Assembly (NCBI GenBank): GCA_950295325.1
Contig: OX485807.1
Coordinates: forward strand, 37,974,440-38,038,439
Length of the DNA stretch: 64,000 nucleotides
Source of the DNA: Polytrichum commune
Lineage: Eukaryota > Streptophyta > Polytrichopsida > Polytrichales > Polytrichaceae
Reading direction: 5' to 3'
Shown here: positions 43,331-55,394 of the stretch, in pieces
Layout: each line of letters starts with the position of its first letter
Numbering within the stretch: the stretch's first letter is position 1
The notes under the pieces: model-generated
The model's database searches: none
What the model saw: only the letters and a program-made list of their open reading frames with translations
What the model was told of the DNA's origin: nothing
Program-made: the position numbers and the translations under genes

Positions 43331-45068
43331 GTGTCATGACACTATCAATTCCTGGGTGATATCATAACCTTAGTTTGAGACTTAGGGTTACTAGTTTCCA
43401 TGTAGGTTGATTCGCCAACCAAAGTCTAGTGGAATTGTAGATTCCACCTAGTGGCATCTACATTTCCACTAGAATTTGGTGGGCAAGTGGCTTGCATGGA
43501 AACTAATCCTTAGAAGCAATGAAATGTGGAACCTTATTTTAACCACCCACAATTTTTTTTACCGGAATCAATCCTAGCCTAATTAACCCTCTAAATTCCC
43601 AACGGGGACTTGCTCGGGAATTGATGGTTTTACTCTATTTTGTTTGGTGCGGGAAAGTGGGACTGTTGAGCTCTAAGTCACTATCATATATAGTAGAGAA
43701 ACCCATTTCCGATACCCCCCCCCCATATTAATACATAGAGTCCCCTAATGTTGTGAAGTTTCACACATGTCACCCTCATATTCAACATAATGGAACAATA
43801 AGTAAGAAGGACATGGATTTGGGTTCCTTGAAAAGGGTGGTAATTAAACTCAAGTTCTTGTCTCTAAGTTATTGGAAATAGGTCGACCTATGATGTGACT
43901 TAGGTTGGGAGAGAATCTTGCCATGAAATTCATAGTTATTTCGAAACTTCGAAATAAATTGTGATTTGTTTCGTTAAACATTCTGAAATCAAGTTCTAGC
44001 CCTGTGAAAAATCACCTCAATATTACACTTGTACCACACTTATGCGAAATTGCTTAAGTTAATGGAAATATGTTTATCTACTCTACATCAATGAACGAGG
44101 AGAACATCTGCTAGTTATAGATTGGTTGAAGTTCAAGACTTCAGGAAATTTACCCATCATTTTAGAGGAATTCAAAGAATATATCTCAAATGAATAAAGA
44201 AAAACTGAAAGATCACAAATTATAACCGATTGCATTTGGAAACAATAGCATTTTGACCGATTATGCCCAAAAATCTCCACGGACACTTGTATACATGAAA
44301 ATCAAAAGCAACTCGAAGCATGGGCTCATACTTCAAAGTTGGAAATACTTTAAGGTAGAGGGTGCTAAAACCAACACCCCACCCAAAACCTACACTTAAG
44401 AATGCCTCACAATTGTCAACACTCTACTACCTTGAACCGTTTCCCATGGTGGAGGAGTGTCCGGGTCAACGGAGTGATGGTTTTGGGTGCCATTAGTGGT
44501 GACACCTCATAGCGGCCTCCAATACCTCCATGTAGGATAGGTAGCGGGCTCCAATCTATCTCGGGTTGGTTCAAGGTGGGTTTAGGGTGGCTCGTCAATA
44601 CCTTCTAGGCATTCTTTACATTGTGGGGGGGGGGGGGGGGGATGGTTCTAGCCATTCTATTCATAAAGCCAAGGAGGTAGGCCCACAAAGCATAAAGGGG
44701 GTTGGTTCCTTGGATGCAAAGTGGTTCGATGCATGGGATGCAAGGCGATAATTTTGCAAGCAAACTAGGTGCAATCATGGAGGTGGCCATGTGGATTTGC
44801 GCACCCTTACTAGTTGGGCTTTGATCTAGTTTGGGTCTAGTATCCAACTATGTTGTGTTGGTTCTAAGCAAGAGGTGGAGGTCCTCATCAAATGCAAGGT
44901 CTTTGTACATAGGGCCTATGGATTGGTTTAAGGGACCTTGTGGTTTAGACTTTGAATATTTATCAAATATTCAATTGAAGCTATTTTTTCTTTCTTTCTT
45001 CTTTATAACCATGTTTCGCCCAAAGGCTAATATGCTTTATTTAAAAATTAAATACTTAGCCATATGTC

Positions 45069-45494
45069 ATAACATTATTCAATTGCATGGTTGTGTTCCA
45101 TTCTATAATTAGCATTTGACATGGACCTCCACTATCTTACCTTCATGAGAAGAAAATTAGAAAATAAGAAGAAACTGATGTGAATATGAATAATGAATAG
45201 TGTAGGTCTGAATAGTAAGATTATTGTGAATAGTGTGGGTATTTTCAATAATATTTTTCTATGAATAGTAATTTCATGAAATAATATTGGGATGAACAAT
45301 GTTTCATGTGAATATTCCTAGGTGAACAATAATTGCTACACATAGTGCTAGGAGTATAACTCCACCCAAATTTCCAACTTTGGCATGAATGTATAAATAG
45401 TATATGGATATTCCTAGTTTGTTGAAAGCCCCACATAATATAATTGGCATATTCTAGGTTCATAGAACCGACGCACATGGCTGAATAATGTTAT
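45069..45494 (+). mobile_element. MITE family 2, copy 3
   Basis: The right-block counterpart of 10082-10508, with the same terminal inverted repeats (ATAACATTATTCAATTGCATG at the left; TGGCTGAATAATGTTAT at the right). Confidence 0.75.
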
Positions 45495-46086
45495 AGTAAT
45501 ATATGTGCAATAGCTGAAAGTGTTGGTTTGAGAACCCTCTACCTTACATTTGACTCATGGTCTTCCTTGCCACCCATTTCTTCCTCTAAGTTGGGGTTTT
45601 AGATATTGGAATGGCAACCTATTCCCACTGGAATGAAGATCTTTGTATGGTTTTTTTGGGCAATGAGACAGAGTGGTTTCATTCGTCTTGGATGAGATAA
45701 TGAGAATGAGAAAATGATGGCGAGGTGGCGTTGGATGTGGTCTGCTTGTCTTCTTGTTGCTATTGACTTGGGTGTGGCCAAGTCCAAATAGCCCCGGGAC
45801 TAAGGGTCAACTTTCATGCATTTGTCGGTGCTTATAAATGCTATGCTTCCCTCCATGATGGACCTCCCACGCTCCAAGGACGTGTTCCATGCAAGGTGAC
45901 GGCCCACTGGCATTTGGGCTAAAGCCCGGCCAACGATTCCTAGTAGCCATGTAAGTTGAAGGTGAAGTTGTTGGGAACTCTTTATATGCCAAAAAAGTTA
46001 ATTTGAAGTGAAATTAGCATTGTAGTTGTGACATCAAACTCATATGGGGAATAAGTTTCCATTGATCGGAAACCCTCATGTGGGTG

Positions 46087-46563
46087 TCAAATTAAAACTC
46101 TAATATGGGCGTTTGTGGAATGTGTACTTTTCATATATTCACCTAGTAAGCTCATCAGCTTTGCATTTAATCTCGAATCTATCCTCCAATCAAGGTGCTT
46201 CATTTCATGATGAAGTTTGAATATGTCGTATGGAATGAGAAAGACCCTCCCATTTGGTGTTCTTATCATGGTGAACTCCATAATTAGGGTACCCACATCC
46301 ATGATGGTAAACTCACTTTCAATTTTCGTCTTGGTGAAATCAGTTGAATACCCCATGAAAAGTGACCATAAGGGCAAACTTCCAACAAGTAAATTGGGCA
46401 CTTGGAGACAAAATTGGATTGCATGGGTTTGGATATGCCCCCAAAGACCCAAAGTTTTCAAAGATTTATACTCTCCTCTCCCCCACTTGCAAATTGCAGG
46501 TCCTTTGACCTTGCCACTTGGCATGGTCAAACCTAAAGAGTCTTGACTAGAGTCAATATCCAT
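46087..46563 (-). pseudogene. Unrecognised minus-strand frame, longer copy
   Basis: 158 codons, partner of 11166-11501. It adds MDIDSSQDSLGLTMPSGKVK at the start and WRIDSRLNAKLMSLLGEYMK near the end. Family unknown. The shared central block is listed under the left copy. Confidence 0.35.
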
Positions 46564-47355
46564 AACATTTGCTCATCTAGACTTAGCACTTACCCTAGGC
46601 AAAGAACTTATTCAGCTTGGGCAATAGGAAAATCCGATTTCGATTCCAATATTTTAGAAGCTTTAACCTTAGTCTGCATTCTAGGTACTTGGCAATGTCA
46701 TTTACAAGAAAAATCTAGAACAAATTTTATCTAGTTCTCCTCAAAAGGGGTTACTCTCTTCAAACTTGAGCACTTTTAACTTTGCTAAAAATCCAAATGA
46801 AATGGTGATGTGTCCAATCACATGAATGCAAAAAATTAAGCTCCACTATTCTCCGTGACATTTAAATAGGGAAAAAAATTCACATTCCACTAATAGGATC
46901 CACGTACACTTCCCGGTTAAGGCTTCAATGAGAGGAAGTAACCACTCAAATTAATTATATTGCGCTCGCACCGCCTGCTTAATAGAATTAACTACACTAA
47001 ATATGATATTTAGTGTCACTTTGGTAACTTTTCAGGTGACACTTGTTATGAATAAGTGAACAAATATTGTCATGGACGATGGATGAATTCATCCACTGGT
47101 CCAAACCCATTCTAGCCTTTGTCAGCAACTTGTGATGAAACATTGTCAAGGATGATTGAAATTTGGATGCAAAATCACTTGGTAAGTGACAGTAATTGCA
47201 ACACTGTGAATGTATAATCCCCCAAATTATTTACAAGGAATGGCAGATAATGCTGGGTTAACATTCAGCGTGGGTGACACTAAACCGCAGTTTACAATGA
47301 GTATTGAGGACGACAATTAGAATTGGCGACACTAAATATCATCTTCAGTGTAAGC
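46564..47355. other. No gene; right-block sequence at the tRNA-array position
   Basis: About 0.8 kb without a supported gene or RNA. In the left block this place holds the tRNA tandem array, so one block gained or lost sequence here. Confidence 0.5.
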
Positions 47356-48079
47356 ATATGAAAGGGGGCGAATTTTGTATGCATAAGGCAATGCTTGCCA
47401 AAAGGGAAGGGAGCCCTTGCATGGAAGTTGGCTCGAATGAATGAGAAGTTGGCTTGCAAGCTGCCGGTCCAGGAGGTCCACCAAAATAGTCGAGAAATGG
47501 GGTCCATTTCTTGCCACAGACTGAACCACCACGACTGTTTGCCGGACAAAATCCACACTCCAGACTCACAAGTCGAAAACATTCAATAATCTGTTAGTAA
47601 GTCGAATTCAACTACTCATTAAAATCATTTTCTGATACAACTTGTAGTGCCGTAGTTGCACTCCAGCTGCACGACGACGTAGACTTGGCAATGCCAGTGA
47701 AGTTACACCTTGCTCAGTCGAACCCATGCCCTGAAAATTAGAGGCTGTAGCGATTGCGAACCCAGCAATCCCAAAACAATTCCGGGATCGAAATTGATCG
47801 ATTTTGAGTCGATGGAGTTGCAGTCTGCAAAGTCTGAGCCACTACTACTACTACTACTACCACTACTACTACTCATTTGAGCAGATTTTGAGCAACCCAA
47901 TTTTGTACCTCGATGTCCATCACCTCCTGAGTTGATTTTCGAGAGGCACCCGTTCTTTATATCATGTCCGAGTTCTTCTAGAGTACCTGAGAGCTTGACC
48001 GCATACTGCAGAGGTCCGTGTTGCTTGAGTCAGCTTTCAGGCTGCCAACGTCCATATCAATTAGCCCATTATCGATTTG

Positions 48080-48245
48080 ATGGGGAGGGCGCGAAACTTG
48101 ATGATGATCACAACCATGTTTGTGATGGCGGTGTGGCTACTTCTGCTGCTGCTCTGCGATGCCTCTCGAACTGACGGGATTAACGTCCCGACGGCGAAGG
48201 GTCAAATCGTGGTAGTGGATGGGCATGTCGCGGATATTAGCCCAG
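48080..48245 (+). CDS. First exon of a secreted-protein gene, right paralog
   Basis: It runs from ATG to CCCAG followed by GTAAGT. It encodes MGRARNLMMITTMFVMAVWL, then an LLLLLLCDAS hydrophobic core and cleavage-like region, TDGINVPTAKGQIVVVDG and ADISP. It is two codons longer than the left paralog, all indels being multiples of three, and ends in the same phase 1. Compared with the left copy, the hydrophobic core is preserved while individual codons differ, consistent with selection on a signal peptide. Downstream counterparts of the candidate distal exons lie at about 48860-49555 and end in a Pro/Ala-rich tail (APAPAPAPSPIAAY). No family recognised. Confidence 0.6.
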
Positions 48246-48319
48246 GTAAGTGATTGATAGAAGCGTGTGCACTTAGTACAGGTCGTGACAAGCCGACAGG
48301 TTTATGATGATTCTAGCGC

Positions 48320-48692
48320 GGGGTGGCAACTCTCCCCTAGTTTGAATCGCAGTTGTTTTTATACTCCTAATGTATTATTGATAGGTTGTTTCACTAAGAG
48401 GAGGAACAGGCCTGGAAAGAGGGTGTTGACAGGAATACATTCATGCGAGTTGTGTCTAGATTTAGAAAACTTTCAAGTTTGTAAAATTTAGAATCAATTT
48501 GAGAGCAATGTTTCTTATTCAAGCAGGGGTCACCTGCCAGATCCCCTAAGTGTTGAAGCTCACTTCTAGAAAGAATTATGAATATGCTTAGTCTTGAAAT
48601 TACTTATAATGTGAAAGTAACTTGAAAATAACGCTTATGCTTAGAAATGGTTCTAGAGGAGCTCCAAACAAAAGTTTTAAAGACGGTGACCC
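48320..48692 (+). mobile_element. MITE family 1, copy B
   Basis: The paralogous counterpart of 14517-14889, with the same termini (GGGGTGGCAACTCTCCCC to AAAGACGGTGACCC) and the same place in the intron. It was therefore inserted before the duplication. Confidence 0.7.
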
Positions 48693-50583
48693 GTGCAAGT
48701 ACTACGTATACTTGCCACCCCAAGGATTTAAGTGGAGCAATTTCAGGTCACACACGTATATGAATTGGAAGTTGGAGAAGAATATGATTTTTCTAAAATC
48801 TGAAACTCAGCTAGTTGTGTTGAACATCTAGATGTATATGTATTAACTACTGCCTCTTCAGATTTGAATGGTGATCAACTGTGTTATTCAAGACTTGCAG
48901 GCAACATCTTCAGGTTTTTCAAAATAAACTGCAACATGGTGCGTTTATAACTCCACTGTTATTTGTAGTTTGCAATTAATGGGCGGTTGGTCTTGATGTA
49001 ATGAAAACTTGCAATAAGGGGGCAAGTTAAAATTGCGCTTAATATATACTTGGATTCTTTACATTCTAGAAGGACACACGTTTGAGACATTATTACCAAT
49101 TAAATTTACACACCATGAATGTTGTACTGACAATATCTACACTTATGCTAAGTTTGGATATAACCCTAAATATAGATCAAAATGAAAACATGGTATCTAT
49201 TCAAAGGAGTGTCAAGAACTGTGAAAAAAGTGACACAATTTCGGTACACCTTATCGTGGTTGGACCTTATGAGATGAGTTAATTGTTTGCAAGACGTTTA
49301 GCAGCGGATCACATGCGCTTATAATATTGTTGGATGGCTAAATGTAGTTCCAGAGATTATTATGGAGTGGTGTTACGACAATGGAGCAGAGTGACGGGGT
49401 CTCCTCTTCTACTTCTCTGAATCACGATTTGTTGAGCCGGCGAATTTTACGTCGCAAGTCGCCTCCCGTTTCGTACCCTCCACCGGGCGTCAATCCCTTC
49501 GGCCGCATAGCGGCTCCGGCTCCGGCTCCGGCTCCAAGCCCAATCGCAGCTTACTAAACTGAAAATACAACAATTTTAACTCATGGAGCAGATGGCAAAA
49601 TCATGATGGCGACAAAAATTATACATAACTATGCACAAACATCATCAATTTCAATCACCGGAGTGTGATCTGATCATCACTTTAGTGGTGACAGTAGCCA
49701 TGGAATCAATGTCCAATATCGCTCCCTCCAAACGATCCAAGCGTTATACTTATGAACTTTCGAAGATTGATATCCGAGGGATAATTTGTATGATTTTCAG
49801 TGAATTGAGGGCTCCAGGGGTTTAGTGTCTTAAATAGGGCAAGTTCAGGAAACTTTCAGGTATGAGATCTCTTTCTCGTATGTACAAGACAGAATTTCAC
49901 TCACAAAGAACCTGGGAGAGCAAAGTTCCCATATTATACGTAGGGGTTATCGATGTTGCTGTACAGTGGGTTTGATACGACTTCATGATTTTTTTAAAGG
50001 AATTATGTAAAGTAGAAAACTTCAAAATTGTGGTCAAATTGATCTACAGTAAGTGTAAAATGTTGTACGTAAAAGTTTTAAACTAGAAACTCTTCAATAT
50101 AAGCTCCTGAAAATTGCTTACAGGAGGGTAGTCTTCTTCCCAAGGCTGTGTTATGTTTATGTTCTCAATGCCATTTTAAAGCTTGAGAGGCAGTGTTCAG
50201 TTTTGCTTTAGAGTTTACATTTTGGGATTCCTCATGTGAAGGACAAACACAAGTTGATTGGACTCACATAAATCATATAAGTACTTACTATATGAAAAGT
50301 CGCTAGATGTAGTAATGAATCCCTGATCTTATGAATTATAATATATAAGAGGAGCTGCGGAACCCAGCTAAACAATGTGGAAGAATTCCATACTTGATCA
50401 TTCAACTGCCTGCCATTACCAATTAGTCAGATCTCCCAACAATTAATAATGTGTCTTCACACGCTTGTAGAAGTCAACAAGTGCACTTCATTTGTGGACA
50501 ACAATCCATGCAAACCGACTAGGTCATCAGGCTGTATGTACATGATCAGAATTGGGAAACATATTTCCATGTCATTATGAAAC

Positions 50584-50987
50584 ATAACAATATTCAGCCA
50601 TGCGGGTCGGTTCCACGATCTTGCAATATGTCAATAATATTTCGTGGCTCCCTTAAACAAAATGGGAATATTTGTTTACTATCCATACATTGCTGAACTT
50701 GAAAATTTGGGTGGAGTCATACTCTTAGTATTCTGCACGGGAATTATTGTTCATCCAAGGAATATTCATAGGAAACATTGTTCATCCCAATATTAGTTCT
50801 TGAAAATATTATTAATAAATGAAATATCATTGAAAATACCAACACTATCCACAATGTTTTTACTATACAAACTGGCATTAATTTCTTCTTGGTTTCTAAT
50901 TTTCTTCCCATGAAAGTAAGATAGTGAAAGCCCATGTCAAATGCTAAATATAGAAGAGAACACAACCATGTAGCTGAATTATGTTAT
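50584..50987 (-). mobile_element. MITE family 2, copy 4
   Basis: A complete reversed copy: left end ATAACAATATTCAGCCATG, right end CATGTAGCTGAATTATGTTAT. It shows where the truncated copy at 16609-16915 would have continued. Confidence 0.75.
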
Positions 50988-53900
50988 GAAGATCTGCCTA
51001 CAGAACTCATAAAAGATGACAACAGAGAAGTTTTCAAGTTATACCTTACGATTTAGGAAGGTTTGGACTCTTTTGATAATTTGAGGCACATATCTGATGA
51101 AAAGTTCAATATATGCGACATCCAAGGCATGATGAAGTAGTACTTGTTTGCTTGCAAAGCCGAACCATTTAACTTCCTACCACAAGTTATTCAATCACAC
51201 ATGATAATAATGGTGTTGTGTTCTTAGTTTTGGAAGTTTCTTGACTGTAACAATGTTACGACTATTCAAATTGGAGTTTTAATTTTTCAACTGAATATAT
51301 CCCATGCTTGGCGCTTGTGAGGAGGCTACAAAGTCACCCAAGTTTCTTTAATGCTTACACTACCACAAACAACGAGTGATGTCGGGGCTATTAAAAACCG
51401 GCTTTCTAGGTTGTCTTATTAGGAATGATGAGCCAAGTTAAGCTTTGCATAGGTTGATATGGAATTTAAGATAGTGGGTCCCAAGCACATATTTTAGGTT
51501 ATGAAATTCTCTCAAATTTTTGGAGGTGCAAAGAGGAGGTCCCAAAAATTTCACCTGACATTCCAAATACGCTCGGATACACGACGAGCTATCAATCTAT
51601 TAATAGAGAGTTAACTTTTCTCAAAGAAGAATCAAACCCATGGTTTTGTCCCTCTTTGAGGGACCTTGCACATAACTCTAACGTAGTGAAAACTTCAGTT
51701 TCCAGAATTATCAACTATGTTCATATGTGGAATTAGACTACCCCATGTTAATTTCTCGACATTGTACACTATTTCAAATGTTTATTACCACAGTGAACAA
51801 ACACATCAAATGGTTTATTTCACAACTGTCACTATAAGGGCGAATAAACAAAGTTATAAGCTTTTGTACTCTTAACTTGATCCAAGGTAATTTGCATGGA
51901 TAATCGCAAAGACAAGTTGATAACCTAATTGCGCATATCAATGTACAGGAGCTTGTAGTACTTGGGATATATATATCCCCGAAGACTCTGTTGAGGATTG
52001 CCATGGAAATTACTTAAGCTGACAAGAGTATCAAAAGCCCATCAAAGGAGCTAGAATCTAGCTAGGCCACCATGGTCCCTTAGGGACAAGTGACTTGATC
52101 AAAGTCCAAGTTCAAGACTTAAAGTATACTCGGTGATTCTGTTTGTGTTGACTTTTATGGCATTAACTCAGAAACTCCATTTCAAGAATGCACACTGAGG
52201 GCCACTTCACATGGGGTCCAAAGTCCCAAGTCCCACTATGGAGGCAAAATTCCCAATTTTTGAGCCTCAAGAAATCATTAAAATACAGATAATTATGATT
52301 AAAGACGGATCTTGATTATTTTATGCAAAAACAATCGTAGGACTTGTGCTCACACTCCACTAGAGCTAGAGGTCCTTTGAAGTACAAATAAGATGCGTCG
52401 GCAAATGTTTGGATACTTGACAAATATAGTATGTAAAGTCTGAAGCATCATATTTGTACTTCAAAGAACCTCTAGCTTTAGGAAACCAATACAACAAGAC
52501 CATGACGTTGCAACTAGACCCAACTTTCTTCTCATTGGATGATGATTTGTTGGCTCTGTCTATAGGACAAAGACTATGCATCGACTTCTATGTTTCAAGA
52601 GCAAATTTCCTAACCACTTTGCATTCACACTTGGACGTTACTTGTTCCTACTATTTTTGGTCCAGTTTATTTAACGTGGATGGTGAAAGCTTGCATACCT
52701 TTGACAACTAACCAAATAATTCAACTATTAGTTAACTAATTGCCTTTCGTAACTATAGTTTGTGATTTAACATGCCGAAAAATGTAGTTTAACTGTAGTT
52801 GTTCTAAAATGTAGTTAACTATAGTTATATACATCTAGTTAATTGTAGTTGTTCCCGAAAATGTATTGAAAAATTTTGATTGACTGTAATTGGTTATAGG
52901 TATAGTAAATAGCCATGAACTAGCATGAGCAAAGTATACAACTACAATTGTAGTCTTTCATAAGAAAGCATAGAGCCTCACAATTCTACTGCATTCTTGT
53001 TTAAAAGGTCCACAAGTTGATGCGATGTACCCCATTTTGATCCAACTTTCCTTCGCATCTTTTGCATTTCTTTTTGCAATAGGATCCCACGTCCTTTGTC
53101 ATTGCCACACTAGTTGCAATTACAACTCTATACCTTGTTCACTTACCCAATGCCTTTGTAGTAGATGTCTTCAATGTGCTCCACCTTTGCACAAAGTATA
53201 CTCCACATGAGAGAGAGAGTGGGTGGAAATGAGCCCCCATTAGGGTTTTAGGGAGGTTAATCCTCCTTCCTTAAGGGTTTCCTTACATGGACGAAATATT
53301 GAAATATTATGAGTGAAGTTAGTCCCACTAATTGGGATGATGGGATACATGTCATTCTCATTAGGAAAATAACATAAGATCTCCCTAAGGTCTATTAAAA
53401 AATTTGGCCTTTGTCGGCAGTTTTCAAAAAACTATCTCAACAAACTTTTGATTTTCTTTTGGGATATTTGTTCACGTATGTTACATATCATTTTTCTTTA
53501 AATCAATTAATAACTAGTAGGCTAAGTTTCTTTAGCCTAAGTATTAGGTTCAAAGGCCATCCTTTGTTAGTTATAATTTATTATAAATTTTACTTTTGAA
53601 AAACAAATGCCACCCTATGTTATATTCCACCCCCTTTTGGAAAATATTGGAAGTGTGCCCCCTAAGCCAAACAACCAAATCAACCTTTGTTGGAATTTTT
53701 TATTTATTTTAAAAGTGTATATTTATATACAACTTATAATACTTGAATTGTGTACTTTCAAATAGTAAGTGACACTACATATAATATGGTCATGTTCAAC
53801 ATCTATCACAACAATTTATAATGATGGTCAATTTTTTATTAGCACGTGTTCAACTGTCATTACGGAAGGTTTCATTATTGGCATCATCTCTTTAATGTAC

Positions 53901-54106
53901 TTTCACTTATGCATACCTTGGAGTTACCCATGTTTTGTGTTCAACTCTATCTTCTTTGCACTCTCTATGTTTGTGTTGTATCATTGACTTATTACAAAAT
54001 TAAATATCCTTTGTAATATTTTTTATATTTTTTTAAATGTTCATACTATGAATGTCAATGATAATCATATTTAAGATATCATAGGGCATGCAATGAAATT
54101 TGCATA

Positions 54107-54151
<45 letters not shown>

Positions 54152-54420
54152 TATAGATATGCATGCCCATAGTCGTGTACATATTGTTTGTTTTTTTCTC
54201 GTTGTTCACTACTTAATGCTCATTTCTCACTACGCACAATCTAGCATTCATGTAGTTTATCCTCCACACCCTTCATTATACTGAATCCTAAAACAATTAT
54301 TCTTCATGCCAAAATACCATGGTTATAAGATACTAGTGGGCTTATTACCAAATATCTTGCCTTCCTCACCATTCACAAGTTACCGCTCATTGCTCACCGC
54401 TCACAAAATAACAATCCCTC
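50988..54420. other. No gene; simple repeats
   Basis: AT-rich, with short frames only. It holds a hairpin (52360-52482), imperfect GTAGTTAACTATAGTT-type repeats at about 52720-52870, and an (AT)n microsatellite of about 40 bp at 54109-54149. Confidence 0.55.
52360..52482. other. Long-stem hairpin
   Basis: Arm 52364-52398 (GCTAGAGGTCCTTTGAAGTA and onward to AAGATGC) pairs with 52444-52478 (GCATCATATTTGTACTTCAA and onward to CTCTAGC) with only two or three mismatches over about 36 bp and a roughly 45-nt loop. This could be a small MITE or a microRNA-type precursor. Confidence 0.7.
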
Positions 54421-54429
54421 TTTTGATCT

Positions 54430-55275
54430 TATAATTGATGATTTTCCAAAAGGCAAGCTTGTGCTTGGTCTTCCTTCTCCTCCCAATGCACTCCCTTTTG
54501 GGAACGACCAGAAGAACATTGAGGCATTGTTTGAAATTGCCTTTGCATATCTCACTGATAATGCCGTTTTGCTTTTGTATGTCCATGAGAGGAAAAGTGT
54601 TAGGAACGATGCAAAGACCTTTGCAACCTCTTATGATTTTTTTTTGTAGAAAGATTGGTGGGATTCCAACAAGTTGCTATTTTGTTTTCTAGTTGATGCA
54701 TCTTTGATGATATACACAAGACTCTATTTTATTTTCTTTCTATTACTTCTCCATTTACAATATTTGCCAACTCATATTATGAATCTACTATTCAACACTA
54801 AATGCTAGGTTATGTCTTTTAGACTCGTTGTTTTGCATCATGTTGTTCCTCCGCTCCATTCCCAAGATCGAGTTTGTTTTAATAGAAGAAAGGGCCAATG
54901 TTTGAGGTTGATGTTGAGGCTTTGGATGTATACTTCAATATGACATTGGCAAGCATGCAATTGATGAATGGGAAAGTCACATGAAGAGATGGAAAGGAGA
55001 AGGACTTTGAATCAATGCAAATCCTCATTGAGGCTTTGACAACCCTTGGATCTATTGTTTTAGATGTTTGCGATTCTACATGTTGGTAATTTTTAAATTT
55101 TTAATTTCATCATGCAATACACTTTTTTTTAAGGTGTTGTTGGTAGTTTGTGCAAATTTGTTGTATTTTTAGCCAATTCAATGGTGGGTGCATTTCTTCA
55201 TGTGTACAAATGTAGTGGCCGCTATTTAGCTACATACGAGGAGGACTTTGCATTGACAAAATGCAAGGACATTTA
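54430..55275 (+). pseudogene. Methyltransferase-like coding relic
   Basis: Frames read DDFPKGKLVLGLPSPP, DQKNIEALFEIAFAYLTDNA and VLLLYVHERKSVRNDAKTFA up to TAG at 54649, then KDWWDSNKLLF in the next frame. Further on come GSIVLDVCDST (about 55049-55082) and YKCSGRYLATYEED (about 55206-55250). The pair VLDV.DST and SGRY..A.EED resembles motif I and the following strand of SAM-dependent methyltransferases. The order is unusual and the frames are broken, so identity is tentative. Confidence 0.3.
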
Positions 55276-55394
55276 AAGCTTTGAAACATGTGGTTGGACA
55301 TTGAGCTTTGTGATTTTATTTTATATATTAAATTTAGTAACTAAAAAAAACATGAGTTCTCCTCACAGTCCAAAGGTTTTGCTTATATATGCAG

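Larger units (their letters stand above)
39444..50987 (+). repeat. Right copy of the segmental duplication
   Basis: Collinear with 7490-16915 (anchors given there). It keeps 40477-43332, which the left copy lost, and has 46500-47355 in place of the tRNA array. It also has the complete end of the MITE at 50987. It abuts the truncated copia element 2 directly. Confidence 0.85.

Noticed and set aside
47703-47900. Minus-strand frame rich in Ser (MSSSSGSSSSSSG)
   Set aside because: It is a by-product of a CTA/CCA trinucleotide run in the 5' region of the secreted-protein gene. The left copy (14065-14095) does not conserve it.
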